64,000 bases of DNA from Nissabacter sp. SGAir0207 (lineage in GTDB: Bacteria; Pseudomonadota; Gammaproteobacteria; Enterobacterales; Enterobacteriaceae): positions 186,001 through 250,000 of the forward strand of contig NZ_CP028035.1 of the NCBI RefSeq assembly GCF_005491205.1, read 5' to 3'. Below are positions 1 through 7,426 of the stretch, one piece after another (position 1 is the stretch's first letter; the number at the start of each line of letters is the position of its first letter). Made by a program: the position numbers and the translations under genes. The notes under the pieces are model-generated. The model did no database searches. It was given only the letters and a program-made list of their open reading frames with translations, and had not been told where the DNA came from.

Positions 1-791
1 TTGGTGCCCTCCAGCAGCAGCCTGCCGTTGCTAACTTTCCAGTTTGTTACGTAGAGCGTCTGGCCGTTGGGGGCCGAGAGTTGGCCGTTCCGGTAATCAA
101 AGGTCAGGGAGGAGTAGTAGGTGCCGAGGATCTCTACCGAGTTGAGCGTCAGGGTCTTGTCTTGAATATCGACGTTGGCCCCATTGCTAAAATGGAGCGT
201 GGAGTCGAGGTTGAACTGCCCCAGCGCATCGTAATTCCACTCCAGTTCATACTCGCTGACCGTGCCGTAGAGCAACAGATCGCCCTGCCGCACGGCCCAT
301 GAGTTCAGATCCAGCGTCCTGCCGCTGGGAGCGATTAGCCTCACCTGTGCGCCATATTTGGCGTAATCAAAGGTCAGCGATGTGTAGTAGTGGTCATAGA
401 TCTTCACCGACTCCAGCGTCAGCGTCTGGGCCTTGGTATCCACGGTGGCGTCATTGTCGAAGATGTAGATGACCTGTGGCGTGGGTTCCGGGTCCCAATC
501 GGTATCGTCATCATTGTCATTCTCCGACAGCGCCCAGGCACTTAATGCCCCGGCGGTGACCACCCCGGCGGTCGCCAGTAGGGTGTTCCACGCATCCCCG
601 GAACGCTCTGGCGCGGCGACGGGCGCGGGCGAGGTCGCCACCGGTTTCAGGCACTCCGGCGGCAATTTGGCGATCTGCTCCTGGCTCAATCCTTTGAGGT
701 CGCGCGGGCAGGGGGTGGATAAACTGGAGTGGGTCGCCGCAGCGCTTTGGCCGCTGATGGCCAGCATAACGGCCAGGGCAAGCAATCTCAT
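1..791 (-). CDS. Surface/autotransporter-like protein, N-terminal part
   Basis: The frame stays open to the window edge, so only the first 263 residues are visible. The start at 791 has an AAGGAG ribosome site 9 nt upstream; an in-frame ATG at 809 would overlap that site and is less likely. The protein begins with a signal-peptide-like segment (MRLLALAVMLAISGQSAAA). A Cys-Pro/Cys region follows (residues 28-47), then a hydrophobic segment at about 69-88 and an acidic stretch (ENDNDDD, 90-96). Two imperfect repeats of about 70 residues come next, roughly 108-176 and 198-263. They share SLTFDY, APxGxTL, a W-x-V and LLLxGT. This plan of leader, hydrophobic segment, acidic linker and beta-rich repeats resembles passenger domains of enterobacterial autotransporters and adhesins. 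The C-terminus that would prove a beta-barrel lies outside the window, so the family is an inference. Confidence 0.65.
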   Translation of the reverse strand, partial: MRLLALAVMLAISGQSAAATHSSLSTPCPRDLKGLSQEQIAKLPPECLKPVATSPAPVAAPERSGDAWNTLLATAGVVTAGALSAWALSENDNDDDTDWDPEPTPQVIYIFDNDATVDTKAQTLTLESVKIYDHYYTSLTFDYAKYGAQVRLIAPSGRTLDLNSWAVRQGDLLLYGTVSEYELEWNYDALGQFNLDSTLHFSNGANVDIQDKTLTLNSVEILGTYYSSLTFDYRNGQLSAPNGQTLYVTNWKVSNGRLLLEGT

Positions 792-1135
792 AAACGGATG
801 CTCCTTCATTTAATAGCGGAGATATCATTAGCTGGGTAAATAAACGTGGGCAGGATGTTTTTTGCGCCGGATATAGTAATCCAGCCGAAAAGTGCAGGAT
901 GATTTTTAATCAGGAAGGGTTTCTGAATAACCTAAGTAAATACAGTGCATTGCGGCAGATTAATAACCGATTAAATTATGATGAAAAATTATTTAATTCT
1001 GGTCTTGCGAGGGCGAGTATTTTATTTGCCATCAACTAAGTTACCCGCTTTAAATACAATCGTTAGTTAAAATAAATAGCTTTGTCCTGCCAGCCGGAGT
1101 TATCTGGGCGCGTATTAATCATCATGGAGAGAGGG
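792..1135. other. AT-rich noncoding region between divergent genes
   Basis: About 340 bases without a credible gene. The stretch from about 830 to 1080 is clearly richer in A+T than its surroundings. It must hold the promoter of the minus-strand surface protein gene and possibly that of the small plus-strand ORF. I could not identify a specific regulator site. Confidence 0.6.
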
Positions 1136-1318
1136 ATGAAAAGAGAGCGGCTTTTCCTGTTTATACAGCGTCTGCTGAGCCTGTCGCTGCTGTTGCTGGT
1201 GGTCAGCATTGGCGGCCGACAGATGTGGCGGGAGCTGACCACGCCGCGGATGCAAGCGTTGCATTCAGCCTGTGCGCCGCACCACGCCCCGCATAATCAC
1301 TCCCCGTCGTCGCCATAA
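1136..1318 (+). CDS. Small membrane protein, hypothetical
   Basis: A 60-residue ORF starting MKRERLFLFIQ. The ATG at 1136 is preceded by GGAG at 1126-1129 with 6 nt spacing, a good ribosome site; another in-frame ATG lies at 1124. A basic N-terminus is followed by a hydrophobic helix (about residues 7-26, rich in Leu and Val). The tail then has several His and Cys residues, including CAPHHAPHNH. That layout fits a single-span inner-membrane protein with a His-rich end. I do not recognise the family. It sits between the surface-protein gene and the beta-glucoside operon and may belong to neither. It could be a chance ORF. Confidence 0.4.
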   Translation: MKRERLFLFIQRLLSLSLLLLVVSIGGRQMWRELTTPRMQALHSACAPHHAPHNHSPSSP

Positions 1319-1416
1319 CCCACCTGTATACCCTGCCGCCGCCATAGAACATCTGGCGAAAGTTTCAACACGATCCGTGAGGCGCTTCACAACCGTCGCG
1401 CCTCTAATGACGATTC

Positions 1417-1434
1417 TTTGAAAGCGCTCCCAAA
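1417..1434. promoter_or_regulatory. Imperfect LacI-type operator
   Basis: TTTGAAAGCGCTCCCAAA is symmetric around AGCGCT except for the aa/cc pair. The right half (AGCGCTCCCA) equals half of the palindrome in front of ycjM at 55583-55596. It lies 32 bp upstream, centre to centre, of the AAACCGGTTT palindrome and could be an auxiliary or cross-regulated site. The role is inferred. Confidence 0.4.
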
Positions 1435-1448
1435 TTTCTCCGTTGGCG

Positions 1449-1466
1449 ATGGAAACCGGTTTCCAT
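1449..1466. promoter_or_regulatory. AscG-type LacI-family operator
   Basis: ATGGAAACCGGTTTCCAT is a perfect 18-bp palindrome with a central CG, the form bound by LacI-family repressors. Its core GAAACCGGTTTC matches the known AscG site (TGAAACCGGTTTCA). The LacI regulator at the end of this operon (4638-5561) has the helix SKATVSRVLSG, which I recall as identical in AscG, so autogenous control of the operon is the likely function. Confidence 0.8.
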
Positions 1467-1575
1467 GTCTGGCTCAAATAGAACCCGGCCCTACAGGCCA
1501 GGTCAGGAATCCGGCATGAAGCATAGCGGTAACATGCCCCATTCTTTTTATGCGTTTACTGAAAAGGGCAGGGTT

Positions 1576-2898
1576 ATGAGCAGCTTATATCAGGCAATGG
1601 TTGAGGTGATTGAACAGAAAATAACCCCGCTGGCCGGGGCGTTGGGGCAGCAGAAGTACATTATCGCCATCCGCGACGGCTTTACCTCCGCACTGCCCTT
1701 TATGATTATCGGCTCGTTTATGCTGGTGTTTATCTTCCCGCCCTTCGCCGCGGATACCACCTGGGGCTTCGCGCGCGCCTGGCTCGACTTCTCGCTGCGC
1801 TATCGCGATGAACTGATGCTGCCGTTCAACCTCAGCATGGGGGTGATGACCTTCTTTATCGCCGTTGGCATCGGCGCGAGCCTTGGCAAGCAGTACCAGC
1901 TCGACCCGATCATGACCGGCCTGCTGGCGCTCAGCGGCTTTTTGCTGGTGGCCGCGCCCTACCATGAGGGCACCATCTCCACCCAATACTTCTCCGGGCA
2001 GGGGATCTTTACCGCGCTGCTGACCGGCATCTACTGCACCGAGGTCTACCACTTCCTTAAGCGGCGCAATATCACCATCCGCCTGCCGAAAGAGGTGCCG
2101 ACCGGCGTGGCGCGCTCCTTTGAGATCCTGATCCCAGTGATCGTGATCGTCGCCACCCTGCACCCGCTCAACCTGCTGATCACCTCCCTGACCGGCATGA
2201 TCCTGCCGGAAGCGATCATGCACCTGCTGGCCCCGCTGGTGTCGGCCTCGGACTCGCTGCCTGCGATCCTCATCTCGGTGCTGATCTGCCAGATCCTGTG
2301 GTTCGCCGGCATTCACGGCGCATTGATTGTCACCGGCATCATGAACCCGTTCTGGATGACCAATCTGGCGCTCAACCAGAGTGCGCTCTCCGCCGGCGGC
2401 GCGCTGCCGCACATCTATTTGCAGGGCTTCTGGGATCACTACCTGCTGATTGGCGGCGTCGGCTCCACGCTGCCGCTGGCCTTCCTGCTGCTGCGCAGCC
2501 GGGCGGTGCACCTGCGTACCATCGGCAAGATGGGCGTGGTGCCAAGCTTCTTCAACATCAACGAGCCGATCCTGTTTGGCACGCCCATCATCATGAACCC
2601 GGTGATGTTCCTGCCTTTCATTCTGGTGCCGATGCTGAACGCCACCTTTGCCTACATCGCCACCAAGCTGGGCTGGGTAGCGCAGGTGGTGTCACTGACC
2701 CCCTGGACCACGCCCGCGCCGATCGGTGCCTCCTGGGCGGCCAACTGGGCCTTAAGCCCGGTGGTGATGTGTCTGTTTTGCATGGTGCTCTCCGCGGTCA
2801 TGTACTACCCGTTCCTGAAAGCCTATGAGCGCACCCTGCTGCGTCAGGAGCAGGAGAGCGCCCGGCAGGAGCAGGCGGGCGTCGCGGTCAGCCAGTAA
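1576..2898 (+). CDS. PTS beta-glucoside/cellobiose transporter EIIC
   Basis: A 440-residue polytopic membrane protein of the lactose/cellobiose/chitobiose EIIC family (ChbC/CelB type). It carries substrate across the inner membrane while EIIA and EIIB phosphorylate it. The N-terminus (ITPLAGALGQQKYIIAIRDG) and the later motif PSFFNINEPILFG are family hallmarks, and the length is normal. I chose the ATG at 1576, followed by the usual family start and preceded by an AGGG-rich ribosome site. An open frame continues upstream to 1465, with an alternative ATG at 1516. The gene is first in an operon with a GH1 glycosidase, EIIA and a LacI regulator. Substrate is inferred from the glycosidase to be an aryl- or beta-glucoside such as cellobiose. 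Confidence 0.92.
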   Translation: MSSLYQAMVEVIEQKITPLAGALGQQKYIIAIRDGFTSALPFMIIGSFMLVFIFPPFAADTTWGFARAWLDFSLRYRDELMLPFNLSMGVMTFFIAVGIGASLGKQYQLDPIMTGLLALSGFLLVAAPYHEGTISTQYFSGQGIFTALLTGIYCTEVYHFLKRRNITIRLPKEVPTGVARSFEILIPVIVIVATLHPLNLLITSLTGMILPEAIMHLLAPLVSASDSLPAILISVLICQILWFAGIHGALIVTGIMNPFWMTNLALNQSALSAGGALPHIYLQGFWDHYLLIGGVGSTLPLAFLLLRSRAVHLRTIGKMGVVPSFFNINEPILFGTPIIMNPVMFLPFILVPMLNATFAYIATKLGWVAQVVSLTPWTTPAPIGASWAANWALSPVVMCLFCMVLSAVMYYPFLKAYERTLLRQEQESARQEQAGVAVSQ

Positions 2899-2922
2899 CC
2901 ATCTGTTTACGAGAGGGAAGCG

Positions 2923-4317
2923 ATGAAATACCAATTTCCGGACAACTTCTGGTGGGGCAGCGCCAGTTCCGCGCCGCAGACTGAGGGCGAGAGCCTGAAT
3001 TTCGGCAAGAGTGAAACCATCTGGGACCGCTGGTTCCGTGAGCAGCCGGGGCGTTTCCACCAGCGGGTGGGGCCGCAGGAGACCTCTACGTTCTACCAGC
3101 ACTGGCGCGAGGATATTGCGCTGCTGAAGCGGCTTGGGCACAACACCTTCCGTACCTCAATCTCCTGGGCGCGGCTGCTGCCAACCGGGCGCGGCGAGCC
3201 GAATGCGGAGGCGGTGACATTCTATAACCAGGTGATTGATGAGCTGTTAGAACAGGGCATTACGCCGTTCATCAACCTGTTCCACTTCGACATGCCGATG
3301 TGCCTGCAAGAGGAGGGGGGCTGGGAGAGTCGCGAGGTGGTGGCGGCCTACGTTGACTACGCCGACACCTGCTTCGCGCTGTTTGGCGACCGGGTGACGC
3401 ACTGGTTCACCTTCAACGAGCCGATTGTGCCGGTGGAGGGGGGCTACCTCTATGACTTCCACTATCCGAACGTGGTGGATTTCCGGCGCGCGGCGACAGT
3501 GGCCTACCACACCATGCTGGCCCACGCCGGGGCGGTGCGCCGCTTCCGCCAGCGCGGGCAGGCCGGGGAGATTGGCATCATCCTCAACCTGACGCCCTCC
3601 TACCCGCGTTCGCAGAACCCGGCGGACGTGGCGGCGGCGCACATCGCCGATTTGATGTTCAACCGCAGCTTCCTTGACCCGGCGTTGCGCGGCCACTACC
3701 CGGAGGAGCTGGTCTCCCTGCTGGCGCAGCATGGCCAGTTGCCGGTGAGCCAGCCGGGCGACCGCGAGCTGCTGGCCGACGGGGTGGTCGATCTGCTCGG
3801 CATCAACTACTACCAGCCGCGCCGCATCAAATGCCGGGACAGTCTGGTCAACCCGGACAGCCCCTTCATGCCGGAGTGGTTCTTCGCCAGCTACGAGATG
3901 CCGGGGCGCAAGATGAACCCCTACCGCGGCTGGGAAATTTATGAGCCGGGTATCTATGACATCCTGACCAACCTGCGACTCCACTACGGCAACCCGCGCT
4001 GTTTTATCTCGGAGAACGGCATGGGCGTCGAAAACGAGCAGCGCTTCCTGCAACAGGGGCGCATCCAGGATGACTACCGCATCGACTTCGTGCGCGAGCA
4101 CCTGATCTGGCTGCACCGCGGCATCAGTGAGGGCAGCCGGTGCTTGGGCTACCACATGTGGACTTTTATCGATAACTGGTCATGGTGTAACGCCTACAAA
4201 AACCGCTACGGGCTGGTCGAGCTTGATCTCACCAGCCAGCAGCGCCGTGTGAAAAAGAGCGGCGAATGGTTTGCCGCCACCGCCACCAACAATGGGTTTG
4301 AGGGAGACGCAGCATGA
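2923..4317 (+). CDS. GH1 6-phospho-beta-glucosidase
   Basis: A 464-residue glycoside hydrolase family 1 enzyme, expected to split the phosphorylated beta-glucoside delivered by the PTS into glucose 6-phosphate and aglycone or glucose in the cytoplasm. The acid/base Glu166 is in TFNEP and the nucleophile Glu364 is in ISENG. The C-terminal segment WTFIDNWSW and the following NRYGLVELD are typical of the family. It starts 24 nt after the EIIC gene, and its last codon overlaps the EIIA start by 4 nt (ATGA), implying translational coupling. The phospho-specificity is inferred from the PTS context. Confidence 0.93.
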   Translation: MKYQFPDNFWWGSASSAPQTEGESLNFGKSETIWDRWFREQPGRFHQRVGPQETSTFYQHWREDIALLKRLGHNTFRTSISWARLLPTGRGEPNAEAVTFYNQVIDELLEQGITPFINLFHFDMPMCLQEEGGWESREVVAAYVDYADTCFALFGDRVTHWFTFNEPIVPVEGGYLYDFHYPNVVDFRRAATVAYHTMLAHAGAVRRFRQRGQAGEIGIILNLTPSYPRSQNPADVAAAHIADLMFNRSFLDPALRGHYPEELVSLLAQHGQLPVSQPGDRELLADGVVDLLGINYYQPRRIKCRDSLVNPDSPFMPEWFFASYEMPGRKMNPYRGWEIYEPGIYDILTNLRLHYGNPRCFISENGMGVENEQRFLQQGRIQDDYRIDFVREHLIWLHRGISEGSRCLGYHMWTFIDNWSWCNAYKNRYGLVELDLTSQQRRVKKSGEWFAATATNNGFEGDAA

Positions 4318-4616
4318 GAGATTTGGAAACCACCGTCATGGAGATTATCGTCAACGCTGGGCAGACGCGCAGCCTCTGCTTTGAGGCGCTCTACGCCGCG
4401 CGCGAGGGCAACTTTGAGCAGGCGCAGGCGCTGCTGAAGGAGGCAGACACCTACGCTCACGCCGCGCACCGGGTGCAGACGCAGCTGATTGAGGAGGACG
4501 CTGGCGAGGGCAAAATGCCGATGACCCTGATTATGGTACATGCGCAGGATCACCTGATGAATGCTATTCTGGCGCGTGAACTGATTGAAGAGATGGTCAG
4601 GCTCTACCAGCGGTAG
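4314..4616 (+). CDS. PTS lactose/cellobiose-type EIIA
   Basis: A 100-residue all-helical EIIA subunit. It accepts phosphate from HPr on His76 in the signature VHAQDHLM and passes it to a cognate EIIB. Residues that stabilise the family trimer, including the Asp of QDH, are present. The length matches EIIA-Lac/ChbA proteins. It overlaps the glycosidase gene by 4 nt and ends 21 nt before the LacI gene. The operon has no EIIB gene (normally about 100 residues with a phospho-Cys), so this EIIA must work with an EIIB encoded elsewhere. Confidence 0.93.
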   Translation: MRDLETTVMEIIVNAGQTRSLCFEALYAAREGNFEQAQALLKEADTYAHAAHRVQTQLIEEDAGEGKMPMTLIMVHAQDHLMNAILARELIEEMVRLYQR

Positions 4617-4637
4617 TGCCGGGGCGGGAGGGGGATC

Positions 4638-5561
4638 ATGGCGAATATCAACGATGTGTCGCGGCTGGCGCAGGTCTCCAAGGCAACGGTGTCGCGGGTG
4701 CTGAGTGGCAGCCGCGGCGTCCGGCCGGAGAGCCGCGAGGCGGTGCTGCGCGCGGTGGAGACGCTGGACTACCAGCCCAACGCCATCGCCCAGTCGCTCA
4801 GCAACCACGCCACCGGCTGCGTTGGGGTGATCTGCGCCACCGAGCCGATGCAGCTCGGCACCGGTTACCTCTATGCGCTGGAGGGGGAGCTGCGTCGCCA
4901 CGGCAAGCATCTGCTGTTGCGCTTCGCCAATGATGCCGACGGCGTGGCGCACGCGCTGCGGGAGCTGGGACGCGGCCTGTGCGATGCTCGGGTGATCGTC
5001 GGCGCGCGCTTTGCTTTGCCGCCGCTGCCGGAGGGCGTGCTGCTGCTGGAGTGTCTGACGCCCGCCGCCAATGCCCACAGCATCGGCTTCGATCACTGCT
5101 TCGCTGCCGAAACCGCCACCCGCTACCTGATTTCACAGGGGCGGCGCAACATTGCGCTGCTCAACCACCCGGCGGGCGAGGCGGCTGACAGCGTGCTGCT
5201 CGGCTACCGGCAGGCGCTGGAGAGCCACCTGATCCCCTACCATCGCCAGCGCATTCTGGACGCGCCGTCGGCGCTGGCTCCGGCCATTGCAACGCTGCTC
5301 AGTCAGGATCCCGGCTGCAACGCGCTGCTGGTACCCGACGATCACCAAGGGCGTGAGGCGATGGCGATCCTCGCCGCCCAGCGACGGGCGGTGCCGCGTG
5401 AGGTGATGGTCTTCAGCCTGGACGGCTCGCAGGCTGCGCCCGGTGCGCCGCCGATGCCAGCCATCGCTTACTCGCTGGAGGCGTTGGCGCAACAGGGGGT
5501 GGAGCGGCTGCTGGGGCATGACGTCGCGACCCGCATCCGTGGCCGGCTCATCACGCCCTGA
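4638..5561 (+). CDS. LacI-family repressor of the beta-glucoside operon
   Basis: A 307-residue LacI/GalR regulator. The N-terminal helix-turn-helix is INDVSRLAQVSKATVSRVLSG, followed by the hinge helix (about residues 45-58) and a periplasmic-binding-protein-like ligand domain. The effector domain is somewhat short and diverged: the region around residues 85-130 lacks the usual phosphate- or sugar-contact motifs I would look for. A GGAGG-type ribosome site precedes the ATG. It is the last gene of the operon, and its recognition helix fits the AAACCGGTTT palindrome at 1449-1466. It is not gntR, which is the next gene. The inducer is not determinable here. Confidence 0.88.
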   Translation: MANINDVSRLAQVSKATVSRVLSGSRGVRPESREAVLRAVETLDYQPNAIAQSLSNHATGCVGVICATEPMQLGTGYLYALEGELRRHGKHLLLRFANDADGVAHALRELGRGLCDARVIVGARFALPPLPEGVLLLECLTPAANAHSIGFDHCFAAETATRYLISQGRRNIALLNHPAGEAADSVLLGYRQALESHLIPYHRQRILDAPSALAPAIATLLSQDPGCNALLVPDDHQGREAMAILAAQRRAVPREVMVFSLDGSQAAPGAPPMPAIAYSLEALAQQGVERLLGHDVATRIRGRLITP

Positions 5562-5594
5562 TCCGGGCGGTGAATATCGCCAGCATGAAAATTT

Positions 5595-5603
5595 TGTTAC
5601 ACT
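5595..5603 (+). promoter_or_regulatory. Possible extended -10 promoter of gntR
   Basis: TGTTACACT fits the extended -10 pattern TGnTAnnnT and lies about 35 bp upstream of the gntR start. No good -35 box is visible 17 bp upstream. This would allow gntR to be transcribed apart from the preceding operon. Confidence 0.35.
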
Positions 5604-5637
5604 AGCGTTTCGCCCACTTTTAGCCAGCGCGTTGATA

Positions 5638-6633
5638 ATGAAGAAAAAAAGGCCAGTGCTCCAGGACGTTGCCGACCGGGTCGGCGTCACCAAGATGACG
5701 GTCAGCCGCTACCTGCGCAATCCGGGACAGGTTTCCGAGGCGTTGCAGGCCAAAATCTCCGCGGCGCTGGATGAGCTGGGCTACATTCCCAACCGCGCGC
5801 CGGATATCCTTTCGAATGCCAAAAGCCGCGCCATCGGCGTGCTGCTCCCCTCATTGACCAATCAGGTGTTTGCGGAAGTGCTGCGCGGCATTGAGAGCGT
5901 CACGGACGCCCACGGCTACCAGACCATGCTGGCCCACTACGGCTACCAGCAGCAGCGCGAGGAGCAACGGCTGATGTCGCTGCTCTCCTACAATATTGAC
6001 GGGCTGATCCTCTCGGAGCGGCAGCACACCCTGCGCACGCTGAAGATGATTGAGGTGGCCGGTATCCCGGTGGTGGAGCTGATGGACTGCGTCACTCCCT
6101 GCCTCGATCTGGCGGTGGGGTTCAATAACTTTGAGGCGGCGCGCCAGATGACGCAGCAGATCATCGCGCGCGGCCATCGCCACGTGGTCTACCTCGGGGC
6201 GCGGCAGGATGAGCGCACCCTGATCAAGCAGCAGGGTTATGAGCAGGCGATGCGTGAATCGGGGCTGACGCCAGCGAGCATGATGACCCACCGCTCTTCC
6301 TCCTACTCTGCCGGTGGCGAGCTGCTGCGCGAGGCGCAGGCGCGCCATCCGCAGATCGATAGCGTCTTCTGCACCAATGATGATTTGGCGGTGGGGGCGG
6401 TGTTTGAGTGCCAGCGGCAGGGGCTGCGCATCCCGCAGGATATGGCGGTGGCGGGCTTCCACGGCCATGACATTGGTCAGGCGATGGAGCCGAGGCTGGC
6501 GAGCGTGGTGACGCCGCGCGAGCGGATGGGGCAGATCGGCGCCGAGCGGCTGCTGGCGCGGTTGCGCGGCGAGAGCGTGACGCCGCGTATGGTGGACGTC
6601 GGCTTTACCCTCTCGCCGGGCGGCAGCATCTGA
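5638..6633 (+). CDS. gntR: Gluconate utilization repressor GntR
   Basis: A 331-residue LacI-family repressor, nearly colinear with E. coli GntR (start MKKKRPVLQDVADRVGVTKM, end FTLSPGGSI). It represses gluconate uptake and phosphorylation genes until gluconate binds its C-terminal domain. The helix-turn-helix covers residues 8-27 (VADRVGVTKMTVSRYL). I chose the ATG at 5638; an open frame runs back to 5443 but encodes nothing family-like. Only 3 bp separate its stop from that of convergent gntK. Its likely target is the 32-bp palindrome at 7211-7242. Confidence 0.97.
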   Translation: MKKKRPVLQDVADRVGVTKMTVSRYLRNPGQVSEALQAKISAALDELGYIPNRAPDILSNAKSRAIGVLLPSLTNQVFAEVLRGIESVTDAHGYQTMLAHYGYQQQREEQRLMSLLSYNIDGLILSERQHTLRTLKMIEVAGIPVVELMDCVTPCLDLAVGFNNFEAARQMTQQIIARGHRHVVYLGARQDERTLIKQQGYEQAMRESGLTPASMMTHRSSSYSAGGELLREAQARHPQIDSVFCTNDDLAVGAVFECQRQGLRIPQDMAVAGFHGHDIGQAMEPRLASVVTPRERMGQIGAERLLARLRGESVTPRMVDVGFTLSPGGSI

Positions 6634-6636
6634 GGC

Positions 6637-7152
6637 TTAGCGCTGGTAATCCTTCAGCGCCGTGACGCAGCGGCGCACCACCTCATCAATGTCACCGTCG
6701 ATATCGACAAACAGCACATCTTTCTCATCACTGGCTGGCTCTTCCAGCGCGTCAAACTGCGTCTTCAGCAGTTCGGTCGGCATGAAGTGGCCGGAGCGCG
6801 CCTTCATGCGCGTCAGGATGGTGTCAAAACTGCCTTTCAGATAGAGGAACAGCATCTTCTCGTTGCCTTCACGCAGGCGGTCGCGGTAGCGGCGCTTCAG
6901 GGCGGAGCAGACGATGATGCCATTCTCATTTTTGTGCGCCAGGCTGTAGGCGGCGTCGCTCAGGCGCTCCAGCCAGGGCGCGCGGTCTTCATCGTTCAAC
7001 GGCGTGCCGCCGCCCATCTTGTCAATGTTGGCGCGCGGGTGCAGATCGTCGCCATCAATAAACTTGGCATTGATTTCACGGGCGACGCGGGCGCCGACAG
7101 TGGTTTTGCCGCTGCCAGAGACGCCCATCAAGATAATGCTGTGTCCTGCCAT
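6637..7152 (-). CDS. gntK: Gluconokinase GntK
   Basis: A 171-residue P-loop kinase that converts D-gluconate to 6-phosphogluconate with ATP in the cytoplasm, feeding the pentose phosphate and Entner-Doudoroff pathways. Walker A is GVSGSGKTT (residues 10-18). The motif DGDDLHPRANIDKM is typical of thermoresistant gluconokinases, and the length is normal. It is divergent from gntT, and the shared 275-bp region carries the GntR operator pair. A candidate -10 (TAAGAT, 7209-7204 on the minus strand) touches the operator edge, so repression by steric block is plausible. Confidence 0.96.
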   Translation of the reverse strand: MAGHSIILMGVSGSGKTTVGARVAREINAKFIDGDDLHPRANIDKMGGGTPLNDEDRAPWLERLSDAAYSLAHKNENGIIVCSALKRRYRDRLREGNEKMLFLYLKGSFDTILTRMKARSGHFMPTELLKTQFDALEEPASDEKDVLFVDIDGDIDEVVRRCVTALKDYQR

Positions 7153-7210
7153 AAGTTTGATCTCTATCTCAAAATGTGAATTTCGCCTGGGGGGTGTGTT
7201 CGTATCTTAG

Positions 7211-7242
7211 CATGTTACCGGTATCATGATACCGGTAACATG
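7211..7242. promoter_or_regulatory. Double overlapping GntR operator, 32-bp perfect palindrome
   Basis: The whole 32 bp reads the same on both strands. It consists of two 16-bp GntR-type sites, ATGTTACCGGTATCAT (7212-7227) and ATGATACCGGTAACAT (7226-7241). They share two bases, and their centres are 14 bp apart. The ACCGGT core and ATG/CAT ends match known E. coli GntR operators. It lies between gntK and gntT. Confidence 0.9.
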
Positions 7243-7248
7243 GGGAGA

Positions 7249-7264
7249 TGTGACTACTATCACA
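7249..7264. promoter_or_regulatory. CRP-cAMP binding site
   Basis: TGTGACTACTATCACA has both consensus half-sites (TGTGA, TCACA) with the standard 6-bp spacer. It begins 6 bp after the GntR palindrome, on the gntT side. Catabolite activation of gntT, combined with GntR repression, is the expected arrangement, as in E. coli. Confidence 0.85.
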
Positions 7265-7426
7265 GGATAGAACACTCTCCTTTTTTCACCTTTGAACAAC
7301 ATCGAAAACCGATTATCCCGCGCGTCGCGCGCGATCCCTGCACCGTTCTGCCCGGCCGGCAGACGGCAAACTGACAACGAACGCGCCCCGTTCCGGCGGG
7401 GAGAATGCGGTAAAAAGGTACATACT

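Noticed and set aside
1585..2511. Long minus-strand open frame opposite the EIIC gene
   Set aside because: Its Gln/His/Arg-rich translation has no domain and is explained by codon bias of the membrane protein on the other strand.
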